64,000 nucleotides of DNA, taken from contig CAJNDS010001557.1 in the NCBI GenBank assembly GCA_905221605.1, forward strand, positions 1,335,001 to 1,399,000. Reading direction: 5' to 3'. Of the stretch, positions 1 through 9,919 are shown piece after piece (within the stretch, counting starts at the first letter, position 1; every line of letters starts with the position of its first letter). Both the position numbers and the translations under genes were made by a program. This DNA comes from Symbiodinium natans (Eukaryota > Sar > Dinophyceae > Suessiales > Symbiodiniaceae). The notes beneath the pieces were generated by a model. The model was not told the DNA's origin. It was given only the letters and a program-made list of their open reading frames with translations, and ran no database searches.

Positions 1-345
1 TTCCAGCAGCTTGGATGTCCTTGGACCGCCGGAAGCCTCCACCATAACACTGCAGGTTTAGAGAACATGCTTCTAGGCGTTAACACCCTACACCCCACAT
101 CGTAGTTTCCCACTCATACCCCTAATGCCACAAATGCCCCCATAATCTCAGCCACCTTGAGTCTACCCTGAGCCCTGAAACCTGAACACCCTGAACACCC
201 TGAACGCAAACCCTAGACCCTGCACACACTGAGGGCTTAGGGTCTTAAAGGGGGCTGCGCCCCCTCTTAGCCCCTACTGCATTTAGGTGGCCTAAGGGCT
301 TGGGTTTTTTGGCGGTTTTCGGGTTCAGAGCTCTGGCCGAAGGGT
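1..345. other. left edge, no gene identified
   Basis: The segment holds a few scattered heptamer-like fragments (CCCTAGACCC, TTAGGG) but no array. The first 55 bases are open in one frame and run into GCAG followed by GTTTAGAG, so they could be the tail of an exon cut by the window edge. That is too short to support. Confidence 0.3.
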
Positions 346-789
346 TTGGGGTTTGGGGCTCGTCGAGGGGCGAAGGTGATTAGTGTTGAGACCCTCAGCC
401 CGAAAACCGACGGGCTCCCGAAATTTAAGGCTTCGCTGCTTAGGGCTCTGAGCCTCCTCTGGGTGTCTGGGGTTTTTTGGAGTTCATTCAGGGTTCTAGG
501 GATGAATGTGAGGGTCGCATCATTAAATCCCCCCCCCTCCCCCCAGATTTTGTTTTTGGCTTCGGGGAACTGCGGGTGGCAACAGAAGAGGGGGTTGCAA
601 TTAAGTGGGTCTGGGGGTCTGGTGGTCTGGGGGGGTCAGCTGTCAAGAGCGGTCTGCTTTGGCCTGTTTTCAAGGGTTCTGCGTCCCCCTCTGCAGCTAT
701 TTCTGCTCTGCGACCGCGACTTCGTCGGTCTGTTGTCCTCTGCTCTTAAGCACTCTGCTGTAAACTTTTGCGATCTCGACTTCTCAAAA

Positions 790-1210
790 AAAGCAAAAAT
801 TGAAAGTTTGGGGTTCGACGGAGTTTCGAGTTTGAGAGCTCGAGAGTTTGACGCGTCTCAACCTCGAAAGTTTGAGCTGCGACTGAGTTTGAAGTTTCCA
901 GATTTGACAGTTTGAAAGTTTCGAGTTCGGAGTTTGAGGCCATGCATAGGTTAGGGCGGCCACAATGCTGCGAATTTGAACGTTTGAAAGATCGGGAGGT
1001 TGAGGGTTTTCAAGTTCGAAGCCCGTTCGGGTTTGAATAGTTAGAATATTCCACCCGTTCTATGGTTCTTGAGAGAACGATAGTTTGATGGCCGTGCGAG
1101 TTCGCGAGTTTGAAGCAAGGCGAGTTTGAGAATTTGACAGCTTCGAGTTCGAGAGTTTCCCGAGTCTGAACGTTTGGAGTTCGAAAGTTCGAGAGGTTGA
1201 ATATTTGAAA
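790..1210. repeat. degenerate GAGTTTGA-type satellite
   Basis: About 400 bp built from imperfect short units such as GAGTTTGA, GAGAGTTTGA and TTCGAGAGTTT. The open frames at 346-943 on both strands arise from this composition and have no domain character, so no gene is called. 1250-2570 also shows no convincing gene or array. Confidence 0.7.
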
Positions 1211-2576
1211 CGTCGCGCGCGCGCGTGCACTAACGGACTCGCAATACCGTTATTTTCGTCCTTCGTGCGAGTGTCTGCTGGAGGTGCCTTCTCGATTTCG
1301 TGAATGGAGAAGTGATGTTCGAGAGAATTATTCTACATTCCACCGCCCTCGTTTCTTGTTTTTGTTCCCTGTGTTTCATTCTTCGGGTAGGGGAAGTGAT
1401 GGCCGAAGGAATTCTTCAAAATTCCACCTCCTTTGTTTCTTTGTGTTTGGTTCATAAACGCCTAAACCTGACAGCTCGTCAAGGATTTTTTCGGGCTTAC
1501 TACGGCCTTAGTCGCTTACGGGGGGTTCAACTGCGAGGGTTTGTGGGAGATCAGAAAATTTGCTGAATTTAGCCTGTGCAGTGTGACATTCGCGGCAGTC
1601 GATGTGGTCTGAATTAACGTGCTGTCCAGTTCTCAAACTTTAGCTTGGTGCGAAGATTGAAGGTGCGTCGCCAAAGCATTGTACAGCTAACAGCTAACTG
1701 AAGAGGGAGGGCTGCCTGATGGCCTTGTGGTCCATTCCCTCCGCGACTCGCTTTTGGGAATTCTGTGCCTTCTCAACCACGCCGCTACATCTGCAGCTTG
1801 CCCGTCCCACCGTCAGTGGAGTTCCTCCTGGCCAAATCCTTCAGCAAGAAGGGCTTCGCGTGTCCACAGGACGGGATGGGATTGGACACGTTTGAAGGCA
1901 CACATAGGAACGAGCCTGAAAGGTAGTGCTCAGGTGCCTCGTTACTCTTCTTCAACTGGTGCAAGGAGCAGCGTTGCCTCATTCCATGGACTAATTATGG
2001 ATCACCTATCGTCGGTCCGCCGTGGCGCTGGCCAAGACGATCGCTAAATAGAAGGAGGGGCGCAAAGCTCAGCGTTGATTCTACCAGCGTCCAAGCACAA
2101 ACTTTCCCATTCCAAGGTTAACAAAGGTTCACTTCGTCCTCCTCTGTGGGGGAAGTCATTCAAGAAGAGGCAAGGCGCGTGGTGTATCAGAATCAGATCA
2201 CTTGCAATCAGGCCCATTGTAATTCAAGGTAAAAGGTCGCCGTGCGCCGAGGGACGGAGGCTGAGGTGGCAGCCCAAGTCCGTGTTTTCGGTGCTGCCAT
2301 GCCTGCCAGGAGTCAAATGCGAGCTGATGGAGCGGAACCTTGTGATCAGCAGGAACCTCCGCACGGGCTGCTTCAAAGAGTGACCAGCTGAGATTTGTCA
2401 ATGTTCATGTGTGCGCAACAGGCTGGGGGTTGGTGGGTAGGGTTTTGCATGGGAAGGACGTGAAAGCGCGGCTGTGCTGGCAGTGAGAGATTGAAATGAA
2501 GGAAATGACTGTTGTGTCCAACGAACGCGGTGTTCAGAACGAGGGTGAGAGTGAAAGTGTGAAGGTGGGAGCAGGC

Positions 2577-2577
<1 letters not shown>

Positions 2578-2675
<98 letters not shown>

Positions 2676-2726
2676 CAAGAGAGATCGAGAGAGAGCGAGA
2701 GAGCGCGAGAGAGAGAGAGAGGGGGG

Positions 2727-2770
<44 letters not shown>

Positions 2771-2824
2771 GAGAGGGAGAGAGAGAGGTGCGCGAGAGAG
2801 AGAGAGCGGCGCGCGAGAGCGCGC

Positions 2825-2869
<45 letters not shown>

Positions 2870-2875
2870 CGCGCA
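2578..2875. repeat. (GA)n microsatellite with GC-containing interruptions
   Basis: A nearly pure GA dinucleotide run of about 110 bp is followed by a longer interrupted GA/GCGA run. The arginine/glutamate- and serine/leucine-rich frames across it on the two strands are translations of the microsatellite. The flanks (2400-2575, 2880-3400) show no gene-like signal. Confidence 0.95.
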
Positions 2876-3421
2876 GAGAAAGAGTGTGCTGTGCCGTGCT
2901 GAAGCTCGCTCTCCGGGGGGGGTGCTAGTTCGGTAACTTGTTGGTTTTAGAAGTTGGTTCTCTGTTTTGTTCTTGTTTGTGTTAAAGTGGAAATTGTTGT
3001 TTAATTCGCGCGTTTTCCCAATGCATGCGTTTGCAGCACGTCCGAACGTTGTTTATGTTGGTAAGCTTTCGGTAAGACTTAGTGTAGCGCCCTCAAAGAG
3101 GGCCGAGACAGAGGAAGGGGGGGGGGGGGGGTAGGGGTGGGAGGTGACAGTGGGCCGGGGCTTTCTTGGTGGGAGGGATGTGGTGTAGGGGGGTTGGTGG
3201 TAAGCGGCAGGGGCGAGATATTTGTCGCCCTGGCAAGCAAGAGGGTGTAAGAGAATTGAGCATCTTGAGAAAGTTGGTGTTTAAGCAAAAAGTGCTTTTG
3301 ACCAAGATGTAATGGGCGCATAACGATTTGTGTGTGGCCCCTGATGTTGCTTTCTGCATGCTGATTCGGTTGGATTTTAACTGTGGTTCTTCTGCATTCT
3401 ACTCCTGCAGGGTGACTGGGT

Positions 3422-3727
3422 ATGAGCGACAGTACCCTAGGTCCTGCGGCCTGCGCGCCGGTTCTGCTTGGCGGCGGCGCGCCGCTGCGTCACTGGCTGG
3501 CGCAGGGGCGCGCGCGCGTGAGGCAGAACTGGCAGAACTGCGTACGTATCACTCAGAGTGATCCCGTTACCGTTGTGCCCTGTCGAAGGGCCTTGATGTC
3601 TTCCTCCTGCTTGGAGGCGGAGGTTGTCCGCCTCGTCGCGTTGCTGACTAGGGCCGAGCGGAATCGCTTGGCCCATGCGCTGAATGGCAACACTGCGTGC
3701 CTCGGCGCTGGCGGTTTGCACCCTTGA
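3422..3727 (+). CDS. hypothetical protein, 101 aa, possible trans-spliced small gene
   Basis: I do not recognise the family. The ORF is GC-rich compared with its AT-rich surroundings and ends with TGA just after 3724. Its second half has an amphipathic, helix-like character (for example the segment VVRLVALLTRAERN near residues 70-85). The start is attractive because ATG lies about 12 nt downstream of a strong acceptor, a pyrimidine-rich tract ending in CTGCAG at about 3410, which in dinoflagellates could take the spliced leader or an upstream exon. The opposite strand is also open, so coding status is uncertain. No partner gene is visible nearby. Confidence 0.4.
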   Translation: MSDSTLGPAACAPVLLGGGAPLRHWLAQGRARVRQNWQNCVRITQSDPVTVVPCRRALMSSSCLEAEVVRLVALLTRAERNRLAHALNGNTACLGAGGLHP

Positions 3728-3894
3728 CTTTGGGCATTTGTTAACGTCTTCGTATATCTATCGGTGCAAGCGGAGCAGACCGATACGCCGTGTTGCCCTT
3801 CCGGCCTGACGCATTCCGCGTGAGCATCGTGAGCATTTAACGGAATCTGTTGAGGACTTCCACTTCCCAATCGCGCCGCGGACGCCGTGTACAA

Positions 3895-4560
3895 GAGCAT
3901 TTTCATTATTTTCATTGTTTTTCGTGATCTCTGATTATTTTTCATCATTTAATTAATGTTTTTTGCATCATACTCGAACTTCTCATTGTTTCTGATGATT
4001 CTGACTTTGTTTCATCGATCTGCACGATGTCTCATTAATCTTCGTCATTCCTCATCATTTTCATGATGGGCCATAACGTTTCATCATTTTTCGTCATTCC
4101 CATCACCTTTTATAATTTTTCGTCATTCGCCATGGTGTTTCACCAGTTTTCACGACTTTTCATCACCTGTCATCTGTTTCATCATTGCTCATCTTTTTCA
4201 CCACTTTTCATTACTTTTATTTTTCATCATTTTCATTCATCATCTCCAATCATTTTTTGCCGGTTTTCATGTTTCCTCAGTGTTCCAGAATTTTCATCAT
4301 TTCGCACCATTTTTCGTCATCTGTCATCATATCTCACTTTTTCAGCCTTTTTTCCATCATGTTTTCACCATGTTTCACCATTTTCATGATTTTTCATCAT
4401 GTCATCATCAACTTTCATACAATTCATCGTTTTCCGTAAGCTTTCATCATCTTTCATCCTTTTCATCATCTTTCATCATGACTTCACCATTTTGCATGAT
4501 TTGTCATCAGTTTTCATCAGTTTCGTCATGTTTTCATAATTTTTTATTTTAATGTTTTTT
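3895..4560. repeat. degenerate TTTCATCAT repeat block
   Basis: An AT-rich block of about 650 bp made of imperfect TTTCATCAT, TTTTCATCA and TCGTCAT units. The phenylalanine/serine/histidine-rich frames through it have no independent support. Confidence 0.85.
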
Positions 4561-4849
4561 TGGATTTTTTCAGTATTTTGAAGAGTTTCACAAGCACTCA
4601 CCAACTTTTGTGTTTGTTCCCCTTTTTTCGATTATCAGGTTTTGTTTTTGATGCCGTTTTTTTTGGATCCTCCAAATTCCCGAAGGTTCTCATGAGTCTT
4701 AAGTCATTTGTTTTTTTTTGGTCCCCGGACTTGTCTCTATTCTACAAGTCTTACAATAAAATCCACGAGTTTGTTTTTTGATCCTTATTTGTTTTCTCTT
4801 GATCCTCAGATTTTGTTTTTGATCTTTGTTTTTCGTTGATCCTCCACCC

Positions 4850-5095
4850 CTGCCAGGAGACCAGGACACCACCAAAACACCGCGACAAACAACCCCCAGA
4901 CACCATTATAAATCCGCGGCCACCGCGACACAACCACTGGGACACCAGCAGTGGAACACCGCCACTGGCTGAGAGACTGGGGCACGAAGATAATGATGCC
5001 ACACTGGACCCTCACTGGTAAACCAAGGCACCGTCGAGACACCGCGACACCACCAGAACATCGCCACCAGCGCACCGCCGCCAGTGGAAGGACAC
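4850..5095. repeat. degenerate ACACCACCGCGAC repeat
   Basis: An imperfect short-period array in which GACACC, CCGCGAC and CACCACC recur for about 240 bp. Open frames on both strands follow from the repeat. Confidence 0.6.
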
Positions 5096-5233
5096 TGCTG
5101 TCGGGACTGTCGGGAGAAAGACCTCACAAGCGAGTAACAAAAGGAGGAGCATACCCACTTCCTTTAAGCAGAAAAGAAGCTCCGTTCATGCTGCTGAGCT
5201 TGAGTATGCTGCTACACTTGCCCTTGGCAGTCC

Positions 5234-5350
5234 ATGGCCAAGGTGCAGATGGTGCAGGACACGGGTGATTTCGCCCACAAGACAGCGAGAGCGATCTTCG
5301 GGGACGGCCACTGCATCACCCTGTGGCAGGCTGGGCATTCGTTTCGATAG
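5234..5350 (+). CDS. short ORF or exon, unknown function
   Basis: A 38-codon frame starting at the ATG in AGTCCATGGCC and ending TAG at 5348-5350. Its composition is balanced (Asp, Gly, His, Lys, Phe) and unlike the neighbouring repeats, and it follows a pyrimidine-containing acceptor ending in GGCAG at 5230. It may be a first exon whose frame is open by chance, or a small gene. I do not recognise it. The following 5351-6060 contains nothing else I can support. Confidence 0.25.
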   Translation: MAKVQMVQDTGDFAHKTARAIFGDGHCITLWQAGHSFR

Positions 5351-6060
5351 CAGCAAGTTGGGGAACACATTGTGTCCAGATTTCGGATAAGCCAAGGCTA
5401 GCATAGTCCGAGAAGGCCACCAGAGCTGAAAACCAGACCATGCACGTGTATCTCACGCAGCAGGAGTGGACCCCGGCGCAGGCACGCAAAGCATTGCAAC
5501 ACGAGGAGTTTTGATGCAGTTTATTGCAGGCAGTTTGGGAGCACACCGAGTTGACACGTCGGAGGCTCGCGTGTTGTGCTTCTGCAGGACCAGCTGGACC
5601 TTTTCGTGTCCACGCACGTCCTGCGTGACATGATGCGAGCTGCGTAGGCGACTCAGGTCTGCCCAAGGCAGCCTGAGGCTCGTGAGCGAGCATGCAATAT
5701 GCAATTTGTCACATAAAGCTGTCATGTTGACCAAGGACAGCCAGGTCACCTTGATGATTGTGCAAGCTGCTGGGCGTGATTGACACTTCAGGATCTACAT
5801 GCTGTCCTTCTTTCACGTTCCAAGCGACAAATGCTTTCGTCGGACCCGAGGCCACATGCATCGTCGGTGCACCTGCGGACTCAGCTACCTGAACACACGC
5901 GAGGTGTTGAGTCTTTGACGGCGAGAGGCATAATTAATTAAGATGCATTTCGTTCCAAAGGGGTGTCATAGACTCACCCCAGATCTTTAACCAACACCAA
6001 AAATTGACCCGCTATAAACCCAACCAGACGACCTGTTCCACTTCCTGCTTGGGCCAATCC

Positions 6061-6177
<117 letters not shown>

Positions 6178-7855
6178 GCGCGGACGCTTTGTAAACGCGC
6201 GCGGAGAAGCGTGTTCACGGCACGTGCACTTTTAGGGGGGGTTTCATAAATGCATTTCGCGTGGCCTGCGTGGGATGGAATACACCTGTCCTAGAACTGA
6301 AAGTGCGTGACAACGTTTTTTTTTTGGATTATTTTGGGGACGGAACCATGTCAAGTTCCGTCCAAAATGACCGTTTCGCTCGAGACGTCCTGCCGACGCT
6401 TTTTTTGCGTTTTTGTTTTTTTTTGGTTTTGTGCGCAGCGGTTGTTGCTTTGCTTTGAACACGTACGTACACGTACGTTCTCCAAGACAGGTAAACTTCT
6501 TCGTTTTGACGAGCGAAAACCACAGGAAAAGCGGGCGTGGTGGAAAGGGCGCTTGCCGACATACCTTTAAAAAACCATGAACCCGCAACCGTACAGACAC
6601 CGTCAACCCCGATCCCGAACCCTGTAAGCCTCGCCACGACAAGAGAGTTTTCGTTGGGAGCAGGTTTCGGGTTTAGGGTAGAGGGTTTATGTATCTGCGG
6701 TGCCCGCGGAAGGTTTAGGGTTTAGGTTTGAGGGTTTGGATACTTTGACCTGCAGTGCTCGGAGGAGGTTAAGGGTTTAGGGTAGAGTTTTTGTGGTACC
6801 TGCCGTCCTCGAAGAAGGTCAAGGGTTTAGCCTAATTTAGGGTTGAGGGCTTGGGGACTTTGGCCTGCACTGCTCGGAGGAGGTTCAGGGTTTAGGCTTG
6901 AGGGCTTCAGGGTTAAGCCTGGTGTCAAGTGCGTTTCAGTCCCACAGCCATGCTCGATCCAGTCTGGCGTCGCAAAATGCATGAGGCGCATGCCCAATCG
7001 CTAGCCTTCGGCTGTCGCGGCCAATCGCACGCACTGGTAACACGGACGTAAGCATCGTTCGGGCATGGATGCTCTGGCCAATCGCACGCACTGGTAACAC
7101 GGACGTAAGCATCGTTCGGGCATGGATGCTCTGGCCAATCGCACGCACTGGTAACACGGACGTAATCATCGTGCGGGCATGGATGCTCTGGCCAATCGCA
7201 CGCACTGGTAACACGGACGTAATCATCGTGCGGGCATGGATGCTAGCTCTGGCCAATCGCACGCACTGGTAACACGGACGTAATCATCGTGCGGGCATGG
7301 ATGCTCTGGCGAATCGCACGCACTGGTAACACGGACGTAATCATCGTGCGGGCATGGATGCTCTGGCCAATCGCACGCACTGGTAACACGGACGTAATCA
7401 TCGCGCGGGCATGGATGCTCTGGCCAATCGCACGCACTGGTAACACGGACGTAATCATCGTGCGGGCATGGATGCTCTGGCCAATCGCACGCACTGGTAA
7501 CACAGACGTAATCATCGTGCGGGCATGGATGCTCTGGCCAATCGCACGCACTGGTAACACGGACGTAATCATCGTGCGGGCATGGATGCTCTGGCCAATC
7601 GCACGGACTGGAAACAGAAACGTAAGCATTTCCGGCATGCCAACCACGGAAAACACCGCAATGCCGGTGTTTTCCGCATGTTAGCGCCGCGAAGCACTGT
7701 AAATACCGATGTTTCAGCCACATACAGAAACGTGAAAAGTGGACAGCCGGAATCACCGGTGGCAGTGGTGTTTTCGGCATGTGAAGCACACGAAACACTG
7801 TAAATACCGATGGAATCGGCATATGCTGAACGCGCGTTTACAGAGCGTCCGAGCC
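6178..7855. other. segment bounded by about 20-bp inverted repeats
   Basis: The left edge reads CGGACGCTTTGTAAACGCGC and the right edge carries CGCGCGTTTACAGAGCGTCCG, an almost perfect inverted copy. Both copies directly abut CAA/AAC-type trinucleotide arrays. The segment contains diffuse TTTAGGG-like variants (6660-6920), the 57-bp minisatellite and a hairpin at 7648-7677 (GGAAAACACCG paired with CGGTGTTTTCC). No transposase is visible. It may be a non-autonomous element or a local inversion product. Confidence 0.5.
7019..7611. repeat. 57-bp minisatellite, about ten copies
   Basis: The unit starts at GGTAACACGGACGTAA and recurs at 7036, 7093, 7150, 7207, 7268, 7325, 7382, 7439, 7496 and 7553, with a degenerate last copy. 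One unit carries a 4-base insertion (AGCT) at about 7245. Because 57 is divisible by three, all frames stay open, which explains the repetitive peptides on both strands. No coding role is supported. Confidence 0.95.
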
Positions 7856-7857
7856 AA

Positions 7858-7985
7858 CAACAACAACAACAACAACACCAACCGCAACCGCAGCCGCAGC
7901 CGCAACCGCAACCGCAACCGCAACCACAACAACAAGAACCACAACCCACAACGACAAGGACAACGACAACGACAACCGCAACGAC
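7858..7985. repeat. CAA/CAACCG-rich array
   Basis: Interrupted CAA, CCGCAA and ACGACAA units. The Gln/Pro/Asn/Arg frames are repeat translations. Confidence 0.85.
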
Positions 7986-8253
7986 AGCCGCATTGAGGCG
8001 TTTGGGGGGTTTTGGTTGCCCAACCAGAAGTGACCCCTAGACCCGATGACCCGGAACCCTTGTAATTAAATGCAGCGTGTGCGCCCGAGTACCACTCCCC
8101 CCCTTCCCCCAAAAATCCCAAACAACTCCCCTAAGATGCTGAGCCCCAGAAACCCTGAAGAGCCACCTAAGAGAGACCCTCAGAGAGCCCCTAAGAACCC
8201 TCCAAGAGCCATCTATTCCCGGAAGATTCGGGGCCGAGGCCACCTGTGGGGAG

Positions 8254-9454
8254 CTTGTCCACGCAAAGCTGACGCCATTGCTGGAGCGATTTCAAAAGGC
8301 ATACCGGATGCCGGTGAAGGCGGGAGAAGGGCTTACGGCCTAGGGCTTAGGGTTTAGGGTTTAGGGTTTAGGTCTATGTTTTGTGTGTCAGGGACGCTGT
8401 GACTCTCGGATCTTATCATAAACGAAATAATATTGGGAACATAGAATTCTTGAGCAAGCTCCACAAAAGGGTTTGGGGTGCTGAAGAACTAACCCTCAAA
8501 CCCTATAAACCCTACAAACCCTGTAAACCCTAAGCCCTGCAAATCCTGAACCCTGGAATCCCAAGACCATGAAATGCCTAAACCCTAGACCCCCACTTCA
8601 CCCTAGACCAGCCTTGAGAACTCTACGCTGCAATCTGCGTGAGGACCTGAAGAAGACGGTGAATCAGACGCGCCACGTGCTCGAGGACTGCTACCCCCGT
8701 TCCTTCGAAATGGGAAGGTTTACAGCAGTTTAGGGACAGCCTTAAGAACCCAGAACCTACTTCTTTGTAGGTTAATTACCTAAGAATCCTAGAAGCTTAA
8801 GAGCCCACAACCTACTTTTTTGTAGGTTAATTTTCCTAAGAATCCTACAAGGGGTTTTCCATTCTTCAGGAGAAGTTTAGTGTTTGTGGGTCTACGCCTC
8901 GCGAGTTCAGAGGGTTGGCAGCAGGGCTTCGGGTTTTCAAAGATTTGATTTCGATGCCCGGTATCTCAAACCCTAGAGCCCTAAAACCCTAAAGCTCTAA
9001 ACCCTAAGCCCTAGCCCTAAACCCTAAAACCCTAAGACCTTAAACCCAAAAACCCCTAAACCCCAGACCCCGAGAACCTTCCGCGCCCGGACGTGGCAGG
9101 AAGTCCATGAGGTTTATGGTTTGGGGTTTAAGGTTCAGGGACCCTTAACCCGAAACCCCAAACTCCTAAACTCCTAAACTCCTAAACTCCTAAACTCCTA
9201 AACTCCTAAACTCCTAAACTCCTAAACTCCTAAACTCCTAAACTCCTAAACTCCTAAACTCCTAAACTCCTAAACTCCTAAACCCTAAACGCCTAAACGC
9301 CTAAACCCTAAACTCTAAGCTCCTCAAACTCCCTAAACCCTGAACCCTTATACGCGCAGGAGTTGGGAATGACTGCTTTTTGCTACGCGCTGAGAGACTG
9401 CATCGTGCCACAGCTCGAGGCGACTGTTCACCAAAGCACAGGGGCCGAAGCCAT
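8254..9454 (+). CDS. gene 1, early helicase exons (four)
   Basis: Exon 8254-8313 reads as a His-Ala-containing helix resembling the stretch after the DExH box of Dicer/RIG-I helicases. Exon 8612-8717 reads as an amphipathic segment with LREDLKKTVNQTRHVLEDC. Exon 9075-9111 (13 residues ending QEVHE) joins in phase to 9360-9454, which starts ELGMTAFCYALRDC, resembling the helical-insertion start in Dicers. The exon 8612 to 9075 to 9360 to 10185 joins are phase-consistent. The join from 8254-8313 to 8612 is not, and the TASP motif expected between them was not found, so an exon is probably missed there. Confidence 0.55.
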
Positions 9455-9880
9455 GTAAACCCCGAAACGCCCTAAACCAAGATTGCCTTCTGAGGAGTTT
9501 AGGGTTTAGGGTTTAGAGTTTAGGGTTTAAAGTCAGGGTTTAGGGTTTAGGGTTTAGGGTTTAGGGTTTATAGGGTTTATAGGGTTTATAGGGTTTATAG
9601 GGTTTATCGGGTTTATAGGGTTTGTAGGGTTTAGGGTTTAGGTTTAAGCCCATGAAGGCCTCAAGCAATTCTCAAAGCCCCCGAAACACCCTTTCTTAGG
9701 AGCCCTGAACTCCTTCAAGCCCTGAAAACCCCTCAACCCCCTCAGCCCCCTCAACCACCCCAAGCACCCCAAACCCCCCAAACTACCTAAACCCTTTAAA
9801 CTCCCTGATCCCCCCTAAACCCTACACCCTAAACCCCCTAAACCCTAAACCACCCAACCCCACTAAACCCCAATCCACCC

Positions 9881-9919
<39 letters not shown>

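Noticed and set aside
2496-2936. 146-aa Arg/Glu-rich ORF
   Set aside because: Pure translation of a GA microsatellite.
7019-7611. CRISPR-like array
   Set aside because: Direct 57-bp tandem units without variable spacers in a eukaryotic context. It is a minisatellite.
7223-7822. 199-aa minus-strand ORF
   Set aside because: Read-through of the 57-bp minisatellite, whose period is a multiple of three.
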